A program made the position numbers and the translations under genes. Shown in pieces: positions 27,702 to 36,940 of a stretch of 64,000 bases of DNA (positions within the stretch are counted from its first letter, which is position 1; every line of letters starts with the position of its first letter). The notes beneath the pieces were generated by a model that searched no databases, was not told the origin of the DNA, and saw only the letters and a list, made by a program, of their open reading frames with translations. Origin of the DNA: Flavobacteriaceae bacterium (GTDB taxonomy: Bacteria > Bacteroidota > Bacteroidia > Flavobacteriales > Flavobacteriaceae); the NCBI GenBank assembly GCA_018402205.1, contig JAGYIX010000003.1, forward strand, positions 372,001-436,000. Reading direction: 5' to 3'.

Positions 27702-28571
27702 ATGCAACAGCTTGCTTTTGAGGTGATTACACCTATTTTCGGAAATTCGTTCAAGCTAGAGACCTTCGACGAGTATCACGTTAACCACTATAAGAGCTGG
27801 CACTATCACCCCGAAATTGAGCTGGTGTACATCAATGGAGGCGCTGGAAAACGACAGATTGGATCGCATATGTCGTACTTTAACGACGGAGACCTTATTC
27901 TTATTGGAAAAAACTTACCTCACTGCGGATTCACCGACCGCTTTACAGGAAATAAAAAAGAAACCTTAATACAATTCAAAGAAGATTTTCTAGGACCACA
28001 GTTCTTCGCGGTTCCCGAGATGGAACTAATAACTAATCTATTTACTCTTGCAGAACAGGGGTTAGCCTTTCACGGAGAGATCAAGGTGCACATAGGTAGT
28101 GTCATGGAAAATCTGAAAAATCTAGATGACTTTAAGAAGCTACTTAGCATTTTAGATATCCTTCATGAATTGAGCCAATCTAAAGAAGTGCAGATTTTAA
28201 ATGCAGAAAAATTTGCCATCTCCACTGAAATTAGTGATCAGAATCGCATTAATAAGATCTTTAACTACGTCAAAAATAATTTTCAGCAACCCATACCGCT
28301 AGAGACCGTTTCTTCTTTAACAGGAATGACCGAACCCTCCTTTTGCCGTTACTTTAAAAAAACCACCAGTAAAACTTTTACGCAATTCGTTAACGAATAC
28401 CGACTCGTTCACGCTTCAAAATTGCTCGCCGAAAAACAACTGGCCATAAGTGATATCGCTTTTGAGGCCGGGTTTCAAAATGTTTCGCACTTTACACGGC
28501 TTTTCAAGCAATTTGCAGGAATGCCTCCTTCGACTTATAGACACGAAATGAAAAATATAATTTCGACCTAA
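27702..28571 (+). CDS. AraC-family transcriptional regulator with cupin sensor
   Basis: A 289-residue regulator. The N-terminal half is a cupin-like sensing domain (KSWHYHPEIELVYINGGAGK; GDLILIGKNLPHCG), whose His-rich loop is typical of AraC-type sugar sensors. The C-terminal 100 residues hold two helix-turn-helix motifs (LETVSSLTGMTEPSFCRYFK and ISDIAFEAGFQNVSHFTRLF). The gene overlaps the AlkB-like gene by one base, so it may regulate its own operon. The ligand cannot be inferred. Confidence 0.88.
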   Translation: MQQLAFEVITPIFGNSFKLETFDEYHVNHYKSWHYHPEIELVYINGGAGKRQIGSHMSYFNDGDLILIGKNLPHCGFTDRFTGNKKETLIQFKEDFLGPQFFAVPEMELITNLFTLAEQGLAFHGEIKVHIGSVMENLKNLDDFKKLLSILDILHELSQSKEVQILNAEKFAISTEISDQNRINKIFNYVKNNFQQPIPLETVSSLTGMTEPSFCRYFKKTTSKTFTQFVNEYRLVHASKLLAEKQLAISDIAFEAGFQNVSHFTRLFKQFAGMPPSTYRHEMKNIIST

Positions 28572-29158
28572 TGATTGACCTTTCTATTGGATCAGCAACC
28601 CTTCATTATTGGCCCGATTTTCTTTCGCCTGATCGTGCCGACTACTACTTTAAAAGATTCTACACAGATAGCCCTTGGCGCTCAGAAAAGGTTACTGTTT
28701 TTGGCAAGGTTTACGATCAACCACGGCTTACCGCCCTTTATTCCAATAGTCCTAGAAGCTATAGTTATTCTGGTCTTACGCTCGATTCTCACCCTTTTCA
28801 CCCAGAGCTCAGCGCGCTCAAAGAACAACTAGAAAAACAAGTAGGCTATTCATTCAACAGTTGCTTATTTAACCTCTACCGCGATGAAAATGACAGTAAC
28901 GGATGGCATGCCGATGATGAAAAAGAACTAGGCGAGCTGCCTGTTATCGCTTCATTAAGCCTTGGAGAATCACGCCTATTTCATCTTAAACACAAAACGG
29001 ATAAAACTTTAAAACGCAGTATAGCTCTTGAGCACGGAAGTCTTTTACTCATGGCCGGTAAAACCCAGAAAGAATTCAAACACCAACTACCTAAGACCAA
29101 AAAGCCAAAAACCGCACGTATCAATCTAACATTTCGCTATATCTTTGAGGCGCTATGA
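28571..29158 (+). CDS. AlkB-like 2-oxoglutarate/Fe(II) dioxygenase
   Basis: A 195-residue enzyme expected to repair alkylated bases by oxidative demethylation. The iron ligands appear as HADDE (H-x-D) in NGWHADDEKELG and a later His in FKHQLPK. The 2-oxoglutarate-binding arginine pair is in TARINLTFR at the C-terminus. The substrate-lid sequence before the core (QPRLTALYSNSPRSYSYSGL) resembles the ALKBH2/3 and bacterial AlkB-2 type. It is translationally coupled to the AraC gene before and the TIGR03643 gene after. Confidence 0.9.
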   Translation: MIDLSIGSATLHYWPDFLSPDRADYYFKRFYTDSPWRSEKVTVFGKVYDQPRLTALYSNSPRSYSYSGLTLDSHPFHPELSALKEQLEKQVGYSFNSCLFNLYRDENDSNGWHADDEKELGELPVIASLSLGESRLFHLKHKTDKTLKRSIALEHGSLLLMAGKTQKEFKHQLPKTKKPKTARINLTFRYIFEAL

Positions 29159-29451
29159 TAAACGGTAATCTTCAGCCCGATTTAAGTGCGCAGCACATTG
29201 ACCGAATAATAGAAATGGCATGGGAAGACCGTACGCCTTTTGAAGCGATTACCTTTCAATTTGGGCTCAGCGAACGAGACGTTATTGACCTTATGCGTCG
29301 AGAGATGAAAGCCTCGAGTTTTCGCATGTGGCGCGAACGAGTTCAGGGGCGCTCTACAAAACACGCCAAGAAACGCAACGGTGAGGTTACGCGATTTAAA
29401 TGCAGCAGACAGCGGCAAATTTCGATGAACAAGGTTTCGAAGCGTCGCTGA
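29155..29451 (+). CDS. TIGR03643/DUF2805-family small protein
   Basis: A 98-residue protein whose first 75 residues (DRIIEMAWEDRTPFEAITFQ, then FGLSERDVIDLMRREM and SSFRMWRERVQGRSTKH) match a small uncharacterised family with a helix-turn-helix-like fold. The C-terminal tail is strongly basic. The start overlaps the alkB-like stop (ATGA). A nucleic-acid-binding role is suggested by charge and helix pattern but is not established. Confidence 0.82.
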   Translation: MINGNLQPDLSAQHIDRIIEMAWEDRTPFEAITFQFGLSERDVIDLMRREMKASSFRMWRERVQGRSTKHAKKRNGEVTRFKCSRQRQISMNKVSKRR

Positions 29452-29452
29452 C

Positions 29453-30282
29453 TTACTTAAAGACTTCGTTTAAGAGTTTGGCTAAACGGAATCCGCCCTT
29501 TTTGAGTTGTTCGAATACTAGTGGATTAAACTCGTACCCGTAGCGGTAGCTCAATTTATCTCCGCTAGAAGCCGAGGCGTAAATCTTCTCGGCAATTTGA
29601 TGAGACTCTTCTACCCAATCGAGATAGTTGCCTTCTTGCAATGCAAGAAGCTCAGTCTTACTGGTTGAGCGCATAAGCTCTTCGGCAAGTTCTTCATAAG
29701 ACATATTGTAACCGTCAATCAAATCAGAGTCCCATACCCGGTGTAAATTAGAATTTCTAGAAAACCAACTGACCTGAATGCGATTTCCGCCCTGATCTTC
29801 AGCTTGACCTACGTGAAGGGGTTGATGAAGATCTCCAATGAAGTGAATCAGCAACTTGAGGTAAAAGCTTTTGTCTGCCTCACTACTTTTCTCATTAGCA
29901 AGTACTTCTATGCTTTTTCGAATACCGTAAACTATGTCTCCTCTGTCGTCGGCATTGTTTGGGTCATAACGTTTATCTATGTCGTAGTTGACATAATGCC
30001 ATGGGCCATAGGCGTCGTAGGCTTTATCTGACTTGATCTCGTCAGCAAAGGTGGAGGCATAGGCCAAGCTATGCCCTTCGAGAAGAGTATTAATGGTTTT
30101 TTGGCGCGCTTACTTAGGTGTTCTTCTGCGATTAATCCTACTACACGATGTCCTGTTTGACCCCAAACAAATCCTGAATTAATTGAAAACGTGGCATTAA
30201 CTTCTAACCCCATTGTGTTAGGAGTATGAAAAAAGGTAAAAAGTAAAAAACTACTGCCTAAAAGATTTAAAAACACATGCAT
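29453..30282 (-). CDS. S1/P1-type nuclease, secreted, frame broken by a 1-nt deletion
   Basis: A secreted zinc nuclease acting on single-stranded RNA and DNA. I start it at the ATG at 30282 (MHVFLNLLGSSFLLFTFFH, a signal-like segment). The mature zinc-binding N-terminal Trp is in FVWGQTGHRVVG. Other ligands appear in HYVNYD, LIHFIGDLHQPLHVG and LHRVWDSDLI. The first frame goes wrong after SKRAKK; adding one base to the A6 run (plus 30097-30102) restores SKRAKK-x-INTLLEGHSLAYAS and continues to 29453. The merged length of about 276 residues fits the family. It may scavenge phosphate or nucleotides from extracellular nucleic acid. Confidence 0.85.
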
Positions 30283-30415
30283 AAGCGCCAAATATTTGAC
30301 CGTAAATATAAAAGAAGCACCAGGGAAAGCAGGTAAGCAGAGAATTAAGTTTGTATGAATTTCAAATTTTAACATCTTCAATACACAAATCTTTTATTTT
30401 TGGGGTTTGTTGTTT

Positions 30416-32624
30416 ATGAAAAAGTGCCTAATTAACTTCTTGGTCGTAATTCTTATGGCCACTTCTACCCATGCCCAAGACCGAAAGAGCATAAAGGCAC
30501 TTTTCACTGAAGAAGCTTTTGAGATTGACGGAAAATTGCTTGAACCTCAGTGGCAGAAAGCACCTACGCAAAGTAATTTCGTACAAAACTTTCCGACTGA
30601 TACACTTCCGGCTACCAAAGACACTGAATTCAGAATCTTGTATAATAACGACTTTCTCTATGTAGGTTTAGTAATGCAAACCCAGTCTAACGAATTTGTA
30701 ACCAATTCGCTGCAGCGCGATTATAGAGCAACAGGAAGCGACAATATCAGCATATCTATCGACACCTTTAACGACGGTGCAAATGCCTTTATATTTGGTA
30801 TCAATCCCTTTGGAGTAGTGCGCGAGGGCCTTATTACCAACGGCGGATCAGACTCGAGAGATTTTAGCACCTCATGGGATGTAAAATGGTGGGGGGAAGC
30901 TCATATAGCAGACGGGTACTACAGTGCCGAATTTGCCATTCCGATGAACTCTCTCAAGTTTCAAAACGGAAGCACATATTGGAGTATCAACTGCTACCGC
31001 TTTGACACCCAAACCAATGAGCGCACTATATGGTCAAGCGTACCTCAGAATCAAATGATTGCAAATTTAGCCTTCACTGGCATTCTAGAATTTGAGAAAC
31101 CCCTCGGAGATTCAAGCACTTCAATTGCACTGATTCCGTTTATAGCTGCCGGTATGAGTAAAGATTTTGAAAATACCTCAGACTTCAACAGCTTTAATTC
31201 TTTCGGTGCAGACTTTAAGGTACCTGTCGGAAAGGGCATGAACCTTGATCTCACCTTAAACCCAGACTTTTCTCAAGTAGAAGTAGATAATTTCATCACT
31301 AACCTGACCCGATTTGAGATCTCACTACCTGAGCGCCGGCAGTTCTTTTTAGACAACAACGATCTGTTCGGTGGATTTGGAGGCGGAAGAAATGCCAATC
31401 CGTTCTTTTCACGACGCATAGGAATAGCCGAAGACAAAGAGGGCAATACCATTGAAAACCCGATCATAGCCGGAGCCAGGCTTTCAGGAAAAATAGGCGA
31501 TGAATTCAGATTAGGCGTGCTCAATATTCAAACCGAAGCTGATTTAGAGAACGGCATTCCGGCCACTAACCACAGCATGTTAGCCTTTCAGCAAAAGGTC
31601 TTCGCCCGTTCAAACTTTGGAGCGTTTTTTATTAACAGACAGCACAACGAAGATGCTGACAACGCTCGGAGAAAACGCACCCCTAAAGTACAACCGCGTT
31701 CTCGGTCTAGACTATAACCTAGCTTCTTCAGATAATACCTACACAGGTAAATTCTATGCCCACAAGTCATTCTCTCCCAATGACAGCCAAGGCAACGCCT
31801 CTTTAGGAGCCACCATGCGTTACAATACGCGCACGTGGAATGGGTTTGCAGATCTTACTTATATAGATACAGAGTTTGTTTCTGACCTTGGGTTTATTCC
31901 TAGGAACGATATTTTCAGAATGGCCGCCAGACTCGGATATACCATTTGGCCTCAAAATGGAGCCTTTATTGCCCATACTTTCGATTCGTTTCAGAGCTAT
32001 ACCCACGTGATCAGTAGAGATTACCAGCAAACCGACATCTTCAGAAACTACGGATACGAAGGGCGCCTCAAAAATTTGACTCAAATTGAGTTTTCGTACA
32101 ATCAGCGCTACACGTTTCTTGTTGACGAATTTAATCCATCTCGTAAAGACGATGCAAGGGCCTTAGAGGCTGGTACCGATTACACCTACGATTCTGCGCG
32201 TTTTCAATACCGATCAAATCCTCAAGAGTTATTTTCTTTCACTACTCAACTTGATTTAGGCGAATTCTTTAATGGAAGCCGCTACTCTTTAGAGCACCGC
32301 ATGACTTTGCGTATACAACCCAAAGTCAACCTGGGGTTTAATACCAATTTTGACCATATCGCCCTTCCTGAAGACTACGGAATGGCCAATATTTTATTGT
32401 TAAGCCCTCGCATTGAGTATACCTTTAATCGAAGTGTTTTTTGGTCTACGCTCATTCAGTACAGCAATCAGCGCGACAACTTAGGCATAAACTCTAGGTT
32501 ACAGTGGCGGTTTGCGCCACTTTCAGATCTGTTTTTAGTGTATAACGACAACTACTTTACCACCACTTGGGGGCCCAGAGGGCGCTCGATCAATTTAAAG
32601 CTGACCTATTGGCTAAATATATAA
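30416..32624 (+). CDS. DUF5916 outer-membrane-type protein with CBM9-like domain, frame broken by a 1-nt insertion
   Basis: Start chosen at the ATG at 30416, giving signal peptide MKKCLINFLVVILMATSTHA. Residues of about 30-230 form a carbohydrate-binding family 9-like beta domain (EIDGKLLEPQWQKAP; FLYVGLVMQTQ). The rest is a DUF5916 beta-barrel-like region with FSQVEVDNFITNLTRFE and the marked PERRQFFLDNNDLF. The first frame ends at 31717 in Arg-rich nonsense. Skipping one base between about 31655 and 31668 joins NRQHNEDADN to GENAPLKYNRVLGLDYN and runs to 32624, about 735 residues. Function is unknown; outer-membrane location is inferred from aromatic, alternating strands in the C-terminal half. 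Confidence 0.82.
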
Positions 32625-32628
32625 AGTA

Positions 32629-33870
32629 ATGCTTACCAACGATGCTACCATTTTGGGAGCACTTGCCCTTGCGCTCGGACTCATTTTTTATACGAAAGAA
32701 CTGCCTTTATTTAAGCGTTTCTACGGTATTGTTCCGGCCGTATTGCTTTGTTATGTTATTCCATCTCTATTGGTGAGCAGCAAAATCATTGATCCTTCAC
32801 AGTCAAATCTCTATACAATTGCAAGCCGATATCTTTTGCCCGCAGCGCTTATCTTAATGACCTTGAGCATTGATCTCAAAGCGATTATAGGGCTGGGTTC
32901 TAAGGCCCTAATTCTCTTTTTCACCGCAACGATTGGAATTATTTTAGGCGGACCAATTGCTCTTTTTATCGTTTCATTTTTTGAGCCTTCGATCTTAGAA
33001 TTACAAGGTGCTCAAGAACTTTGGAAAGGATTAGCCACTATAGCCGGAAGTTGGATTGGGGGCGGAGCCAATCAGGCCACTATGTTAGAAGTTTTCGAGT
33101 ACGACAGAAGCCTATATGGAGCCATGGTACTGGTTGATATTTTGGTGGCCAACCTTTGGCTAGCCCTACTTATGATCAGCACCTCTAAGAGAAAAAGGAT
33201 TGATCAATGGCTTAAAGCAGATACATCCGCCATTGAAGCGCTACAAAAAAATGTAGAGCACTATCAAGCCAAAACCTCAAGGCTAACTACTCAGCCTGAT
33301 CTTATCGCCTTATTTGCCATCGCATTTAGCGGGGTAGGCATCGCTCATCTGCTTTCTCCACAGATCGTTAATCTTTTACTGTATTTTATTCCATCCCTCA
33401 ATGATCCTGGGCATTTACTAACCTCACTAACCTCTGAATTTTTATGGATGGTGGTAGTAGCTACGACTATTGGAATCGGTGCCTCATTTACTCCTATTAA
33501 GCGTTACGAGGGTATTGGAGCCAGTAAAATGGGGAGCGTATTTATCTATATTCTAGTAGCTACTATTGGCATGCAAATGAACTTGCTTGAAGCTATTAAT
33601 CATCCGGAACTTTTTGCCATCGGACTGATTTGGATTTGTTTTCACGCACTATTACTAATTCTGGTAGCGAAACTTATCAAAGCCCCTTTATTTTTTCTAG
33701 CCGTCAGTAGCCAAGCTAATGTTGGGGGAGCTGCATCAGCTCCAATTATCGCGGCTGAATTTCACCCTGCACTATCGTCAGTAGGAATACTATTAGCGGT
33801 TTTAGGCTACGTTGTGGGAACGGTCGGGGCTTATTTATGTGCCCTACTGATGCAGACTATAAGTTTATAA
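32629..33870 (+). CDS. DUF819-family integral membrane protein
   Basis: A 413-residue protein with about eleven hydrophobic helices. The conserved block GSWIGGGANQATMLEVFE near residues 140-157, the later ASFTPIKRYEGIGA, and the SSQANVGGAASAPIIAAEFH block near the end identify the DUF819 family, which resembles a duplicated sodium-dependent transporter. The second GGAAS motif mirrors the first GGGANQ, consistent with inverted repeats of a secondary transporter. Substrate unknown. It lies 4 nt after the DUF5916 gene and may be co-transcribed. Confidence 0.88.
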   Translation: MLTNDATILGALALALGLIFYTKELPLFKRFYGIVPAVLLCYVIPSLLVSSKIIDPSQSNLYTIASRYLLPAALILMTLSIDLKAIIGLGSKALILFFTATIGIILGGPIALFIVSFFEPSILELQGAQELWKGLATIAGSWIGGGANQATMLEVFEYDRSLYGAMVLVDILVANLWLALLMISTSKRKRIDQWLKADTSAIEALQKNVEHYQAKTSRLTTQPDLIALFAIAFSGVGIAHLLSPQIVNLLLYFIPSLNDPGHLLTSLTSEFLWMVVVATTIGIGASFTPIKRYEGIGASKMGSVFIYILVATIGMQMNLLEAINHPELFAIGLIWICFHALLLILVAKLIKAPLFFLAVSSQANVGGAASAPIIAAEFHPALSSVGILLAVLGYVVGTVGAYLCALLMQTISL

Positions 33871-33896
33871 CTATTTTTAGTCCAAATTTTAGATTC

Positions 33897-34595
33897 ATGA
33901 TGAAGCGAAACGCTCTACTGCTCTCAACCACTGTACTCATGCTAGTTCTTTCTTGCTCCACTGCATCTAAGAAGAACAGTACTGTTGAAGTGAATATAGT
34001 CGGACTAAAGAAAGGTAAACTCTATCTAGAGCAGGTAGTAGATAGCACTTTAATCGTTTTAGATTCTTTACGTGTTTCAAGAGAAGAGACCCATATCTTA
34101 AGACTTGATTTAGCACATCCTGAATTCCTCATTTTACGTCTCGATAAAGAAGACTTTAATCCGTTCAATGATCGCATTAGTTTCTTTGCTGACCCCGGAA
34201 AAACATCCATAAAAACTACCCTAAATGGTTTCGAAAAAGATGCCGTAATAGTTTCTGGCCCTCATCAAAAAGAATTTGAGAACATCAATAAGATGCTTAG
34301 TGATTTCGATATCAAATCTATACAGCTTTATCAGCTTTCTCAAGAGAAGGAGTATTTATTTCCCGACCGTCAAGACTCCTTAATTCGCATTGCTCAAAGA
34401 AATGAGTTAAGAAGATATCAGTACCTGGTCAACTACGCCCTAGCGAACACAGATAATTACCTGACCCCATTTGTGATTGTAGAGCAAGGAGATTTTCTTC
34501 AGCAAAAATGGAAAGATTCTATATACAACTTGTTAACCGATGACATAAAGTCTTCAACCTACGGTAAACAATTAGCTATACAACTGCAGCCTTAA
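33897..34595 (+). CDS. Lipoprotein with DUF4369-like domain
   Basis: A 232-residue predicted lipoprotein. I start at the ATG at 33897 (a second ATG follows at once), giving MMKRNALLLSTTVLMLVLSC with the lipidated Cys at residue 20. The mature part opens with VEVNIVGLKKGKLYLEQVVD and later SFFADPGKTSIKT, the beta pattern of the DUF4369 domain that in many Bacteroidota precedes a thioredoxin domain. Here no thioredoxin CxxC follows; instead a helical C-terminus ends the protein. It could be a stand-alone relative of that family. Confidence 0.7.
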   Translation: MMKRNALLLSTTVLMLVLSCSTASKKNSTVEVNIVGLKKGKLYLEQVVDSTLIVLDSLRVSREETHILRLDLAHPEFLILRLDKEDFNPFNDRISFFADPGKTSIKTTLNGFEKDAVIVSGPHQKEFENINKMLSDFDIKSIQLYQLSQEKEYLFPDRQDSLIRIAQRNELRRYQYLVNYALANTDNYLTPFVIVEQGDFLQQKWKDSIYNLLTDDIKSSTYGKQLAIQLQP

Positions 34596-34864
34596 TTCGA
34601 AAGAGATTGTATTTCTTTCTGTATAGCCTCAGTCTTTTCGTCGAGATAAGTACGGATCTTTGAGAAGTGCTCTTTCTTTAACTCAACCTCCTTATCGTTT
34701 ACGAGCTCAATGAGTTCGTCATACACCTGAATGCATTTATCAATTAACTTATTTCCCTCTTCAGAACTAATCTTTTGAGTGCTCGCTTCCCAGTGATACA
34801 CCTGTTCTATAAGGTCGCCCAAAACGTAGTTAATCTCTTTTTTGAGCAATTTAATACTTGCCAT
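34592..34864 (-). CDS. Hypothetical helical protein
   Basis: A 90-residue, almost wholly alpha-helical, highly charged protein (MASIKLLKKEINYVLGDLIE at the start, then EKTEAIQKEIQSLSN at the end), probably a coiled coil, with no signal or membrane segment. It overlaps the lipoprotein gene end by 4 bp in convergent orientation and is followed upstream on its own strand by manA. Not assigned to a family by me. Confidence 0.65.
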   Translation of the reverse strand: MASIKLLKKEINYVLGDLIEQVYHWEASTQKISSEEGNKLIDKCIQVYDELIELVNDKEVELKKEHFSKIRTYLDEKTEAIQKEIQSLSN

Positions 34865-34889
34865 ACTCTTTTATTACTTTAAGAACAAG

Positions 34890-35876
34890 TTAAACAAAAA
34901 CCTCTAAGAGCGTACAAGAAAATGTTTCTATTGTAATTTTTTTACAGCAGGCCGGAAATAATACCGTCGTACCCTTTGACGCATGCACCTTATGGCCAGG
35001 CGACCTAAGATCCCCAATAGTAGCACTACCCTCAACTACTATGTAAATGACAAAACTATCTACATGCTCTAGATCAAAAGTATCGTTAGTCGAAAGTGCG
35101 ATCTCATTGGTCTTAAAGTAAGGCGTCTGCGCAAGACTAAAAGAATCGACCGGTCGGTTTTGAAGTAGTTCTTTAGCTAATCTATAAGAAGAATTCGTTT
35201 GGTAGTTTAACGCCTCTAAAGCCAATTGAGTATGCAATTCGCGGTAGTTTCCGTTAGTATCTTTTCGATCAAAATCATAAACCCTATAAGTTATATCACT
35301 GGTCTGCTGAATCTCAGCCAATACCACACCGGCGCCTATAGCATGAATAGTTCCGGTTTCAATCAAGAACGCATCTCCTTTTTTAACAGGGTGATAGGCC
35401 AAAAGATCAGTAAGGCGATTTTGGGCGAGATAATCTACATAGATTTCTTGATCTATATTATTTTTAAAACCAATGATCAATTGCGCCTCTTGGTCTGCCT
35501 CTAGAATATACCACATCTCGTTCTTTCCAAAACTATTGTGACGTTTCTTGGCCAAATCGTCTGACGGATGAACCTGTATAGACAGATCTAACCGTGCGTC
35601 TAAAAATTTAATGAGAATTGGAAAAACTGTTCCAAAACGCTCTACCACCGAGTCTCCTAGAAATTGACGATCAAATTGATCAATGAGATCAGTCAGCAAA
35701 GCTCCTTGGTAAGGCCCATTGATAACTGTAGAGATATTCTCACTAACCCCTGAAATCTCCCAGCTTTCACCAACAAGGTCAGAAGAAATATCTTTTCCCA
35801 GTACGCGTCTCAAATGACTACCTCCCCAAATGCGCTCTTTAAAGATTGGAGAAAATAAAAGAGGGTAAGAGTACAT
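34890..35876 (-). CDS. manA: Mannose-6-phosphate isomerase, class I-like
   Basis: A 328-residue zinc enzyme interconverting mannose-6-phosphate and fructose-6-phosphate, feeding mannose use and GDP-sugar synthesis. The metal site is QVHPSDDLA with GKNEMWYILEAD, and the second half holds TGTIHAIGAGVVLAEIQQTS, the typical active-site block of short bacterial type I enzymes. The C-terminal cupin lobe is present. It lies 3 nt after queD, in a unit idi-queD-manA. Confidence 0.92.
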   Translation of the reverse strand: MYSYPLLFSPIFKERIWGGSHLRRVLGKDISSDLVGESWEISGVSENISTVINGPYQGALLTDLIDQFDRQFLGDSVVERFGTVFPILIKFLDARLDLSIQVHPSDDLAKKRHNSFGKNEMWYILEADQEAQLIIGFKNNIDQEIYVDYLAQNRLTDLLAYHPVKKGDAFLIETGTIHAIGAGVVLAEIQQTSDITYRVYDFDRKDTNGNYRELHTQLALEALNYQTNSSYRLAKELLQNRPVDSFSLAQTPYFKTNEIALSTNDTFDLEHVDSFVIYIVVEGSATIGDLRSPGHKVHASKGTTVLFPACCKKITIETFSCTLLEVFV

Positions 35877-35879
35877 GGT

Positions 35880-36287
35880 CTATCCTGTGTAGGTCACAAA
35901 ATTTCTTGGGGTCTCGTAGAGAACGACCTCGAGTTCTTGGCTAGAATCAAGATGTGGTTTAAGCTTGTTGTAAATGACCACAGCAATATTTTCAGCGGTA
36001 GGATTAAGGGTTTGAAATTCAGGAACCTCTACATTCAGATTCTTATGATCAAAGGCCTCCTCTACTTCGGCCTTTATAAGGTCTTTAAGCAGCTTCATAT
36101 CCATAACGTAACCCGTTACCGGGTCTATATCACCCGTAACACTAACAATAAGCTCGTAATTATGACCGTGATAATTAGGATTATTACACAGCCCAAAGAC
36201 CGACTGATTTTTATCCATATCCCATTCTGGATTATACAAACGATGCGCCGCATTAAAATGGGCTTTTCTACTAACCTTTACCCGCAT
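35880..36287 (-). CDS. queD: 6-carboxytetrahydropterin synthase (QueD/PTPS family)
   Basis: A 135-residue enzyme of the pathway to 7-deazaguanine (queuosine) from dihydroneopterin triphosphate. Zinc histidines are in FNAAHRL and NPNYHGHNYEL; the catalytic cysteine is in FGLCNNPNYHGH; and the pterin-anchoring glutamate is in LYETPRNF at the C-terminus. The length fits QueD. It overlaps the idi stop by 17 bp, so translation is probably coupled. A role as 6-pyruvoyltetrahydropterin synthase cannot be excluded from sequence. Confidence 0.9.
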   Translation of the reverse strand: MRVKVSRKAHFNAAHRLYNPEWDMDKNQSVFGLCNNPNYHGHNYELIVSVTGDIDPVTGYVMDMKLLKDLIKAEVEEAFDHKNLNVEVPEFQTLNPTAENIAVVIYNKLKPHLDSSQELEVVLYETPRNFVTYTG

Positions 36288-36819
36288 AAATCTCTTTTTT
36301 TAAATGATTGTAGAACTGTTCAAAAATAATTTTGAACCATACTGTATACTGTTCAGGACGGTCTGCGATATCCTTTTGAATAAACTCTATCGAACTATAC
36401 TTGAATGCTGCTACCTCTTCTGTATTAATGGTTGGGAGCTTATTGTAATACCCTATTAGCACATGATCAAATTCGTGCTCTGTAAGGCCATTCTCAAAGG
36501 GCGCCTTGTAAATAAAACTAAAAAGCTCCTTCAGCGGAACCTCAAAACCCATTTCTTCTTTCAGTCTTCTTCTTCCTGCCTCGAGCGAACTCTCACCTTC
36601 ACGTTGATGACTGCAACAGGTATTGGTCCAAAGCAAGGGTGAATGGTACTTTTGTGCCGCACGTTGTTGAAGCAACAGTTCACCTTTATCATTTAAAACA
36701 AATACCGAAAAGGCCCTATGAAGCACTGCTTTTTCGTGCGCTTCAAGTTTAGGCATAAGCCCAATGGCACGATCATTTTCATCTACCAAGATGACTTGTT
36801 CTTCGTTCATAGCTTGCAT
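36271..36819 (-). CDS. idi: Isopentenyl-diphosphate delta-isomerase, type I
   Basis: A Nudix-fold enzyme that interconverts IPP and DMAPP, supplying precursors for the carotenoids and menaquinone. The catalytic cysteine is in TNTCCSHQREGE, and the Nudix-like glutamates in RLKEEMGFEVPL. The C-terminal half has EHEFDHVLIGYYN, matching the family. I take the start at MQAMNEEQV (36819); MNEEQ (36810) is also possible, and the longer frame from 36846 adds residues unlike the family. It heads the idi-queD-manA unit, far from the crt cluster. Confidence 0.92.
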   Translation of the reverse strand: MQAMNEEQVILVDENDRAIGLMPKLEAHEKAVLHRAFSVFVLNDKGELLLQQRAAQKYHSPLLWTNTCCSHQREGESSLEAGRRRLKEEMGFEVPLKELFSFIYKAPFENGLTEHEFDHVLIGYYNKLPTINTEEVAAFKYSSIEFIQKDIADRPEQYTVWFKIIFEQFYNHLKKEIYAGKG

Positions 36820-36906
36820 AAAATAAAGGTAGTACAATTCGTTCATCTAATAAAAGTCAAGAAGAAGACAAGCTATTAGATTCATCTTACTTAGCAATTT
36901 AACCCC

Positions 36907-36914
36907 TATTTTTG
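36907..36914 (+). promoter_or_regulatory. Candidate -7 box (TATTTTTG) for prfC
   Basis: TATTTTTG matches TAnnTTTG and ends 26 nt before the prfC start. The -33 region has no clear TTG. Confidence 0.4.
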
Positions 36915-36940
36915 CCCCGAATTAAGCGCCACTGGTATTC

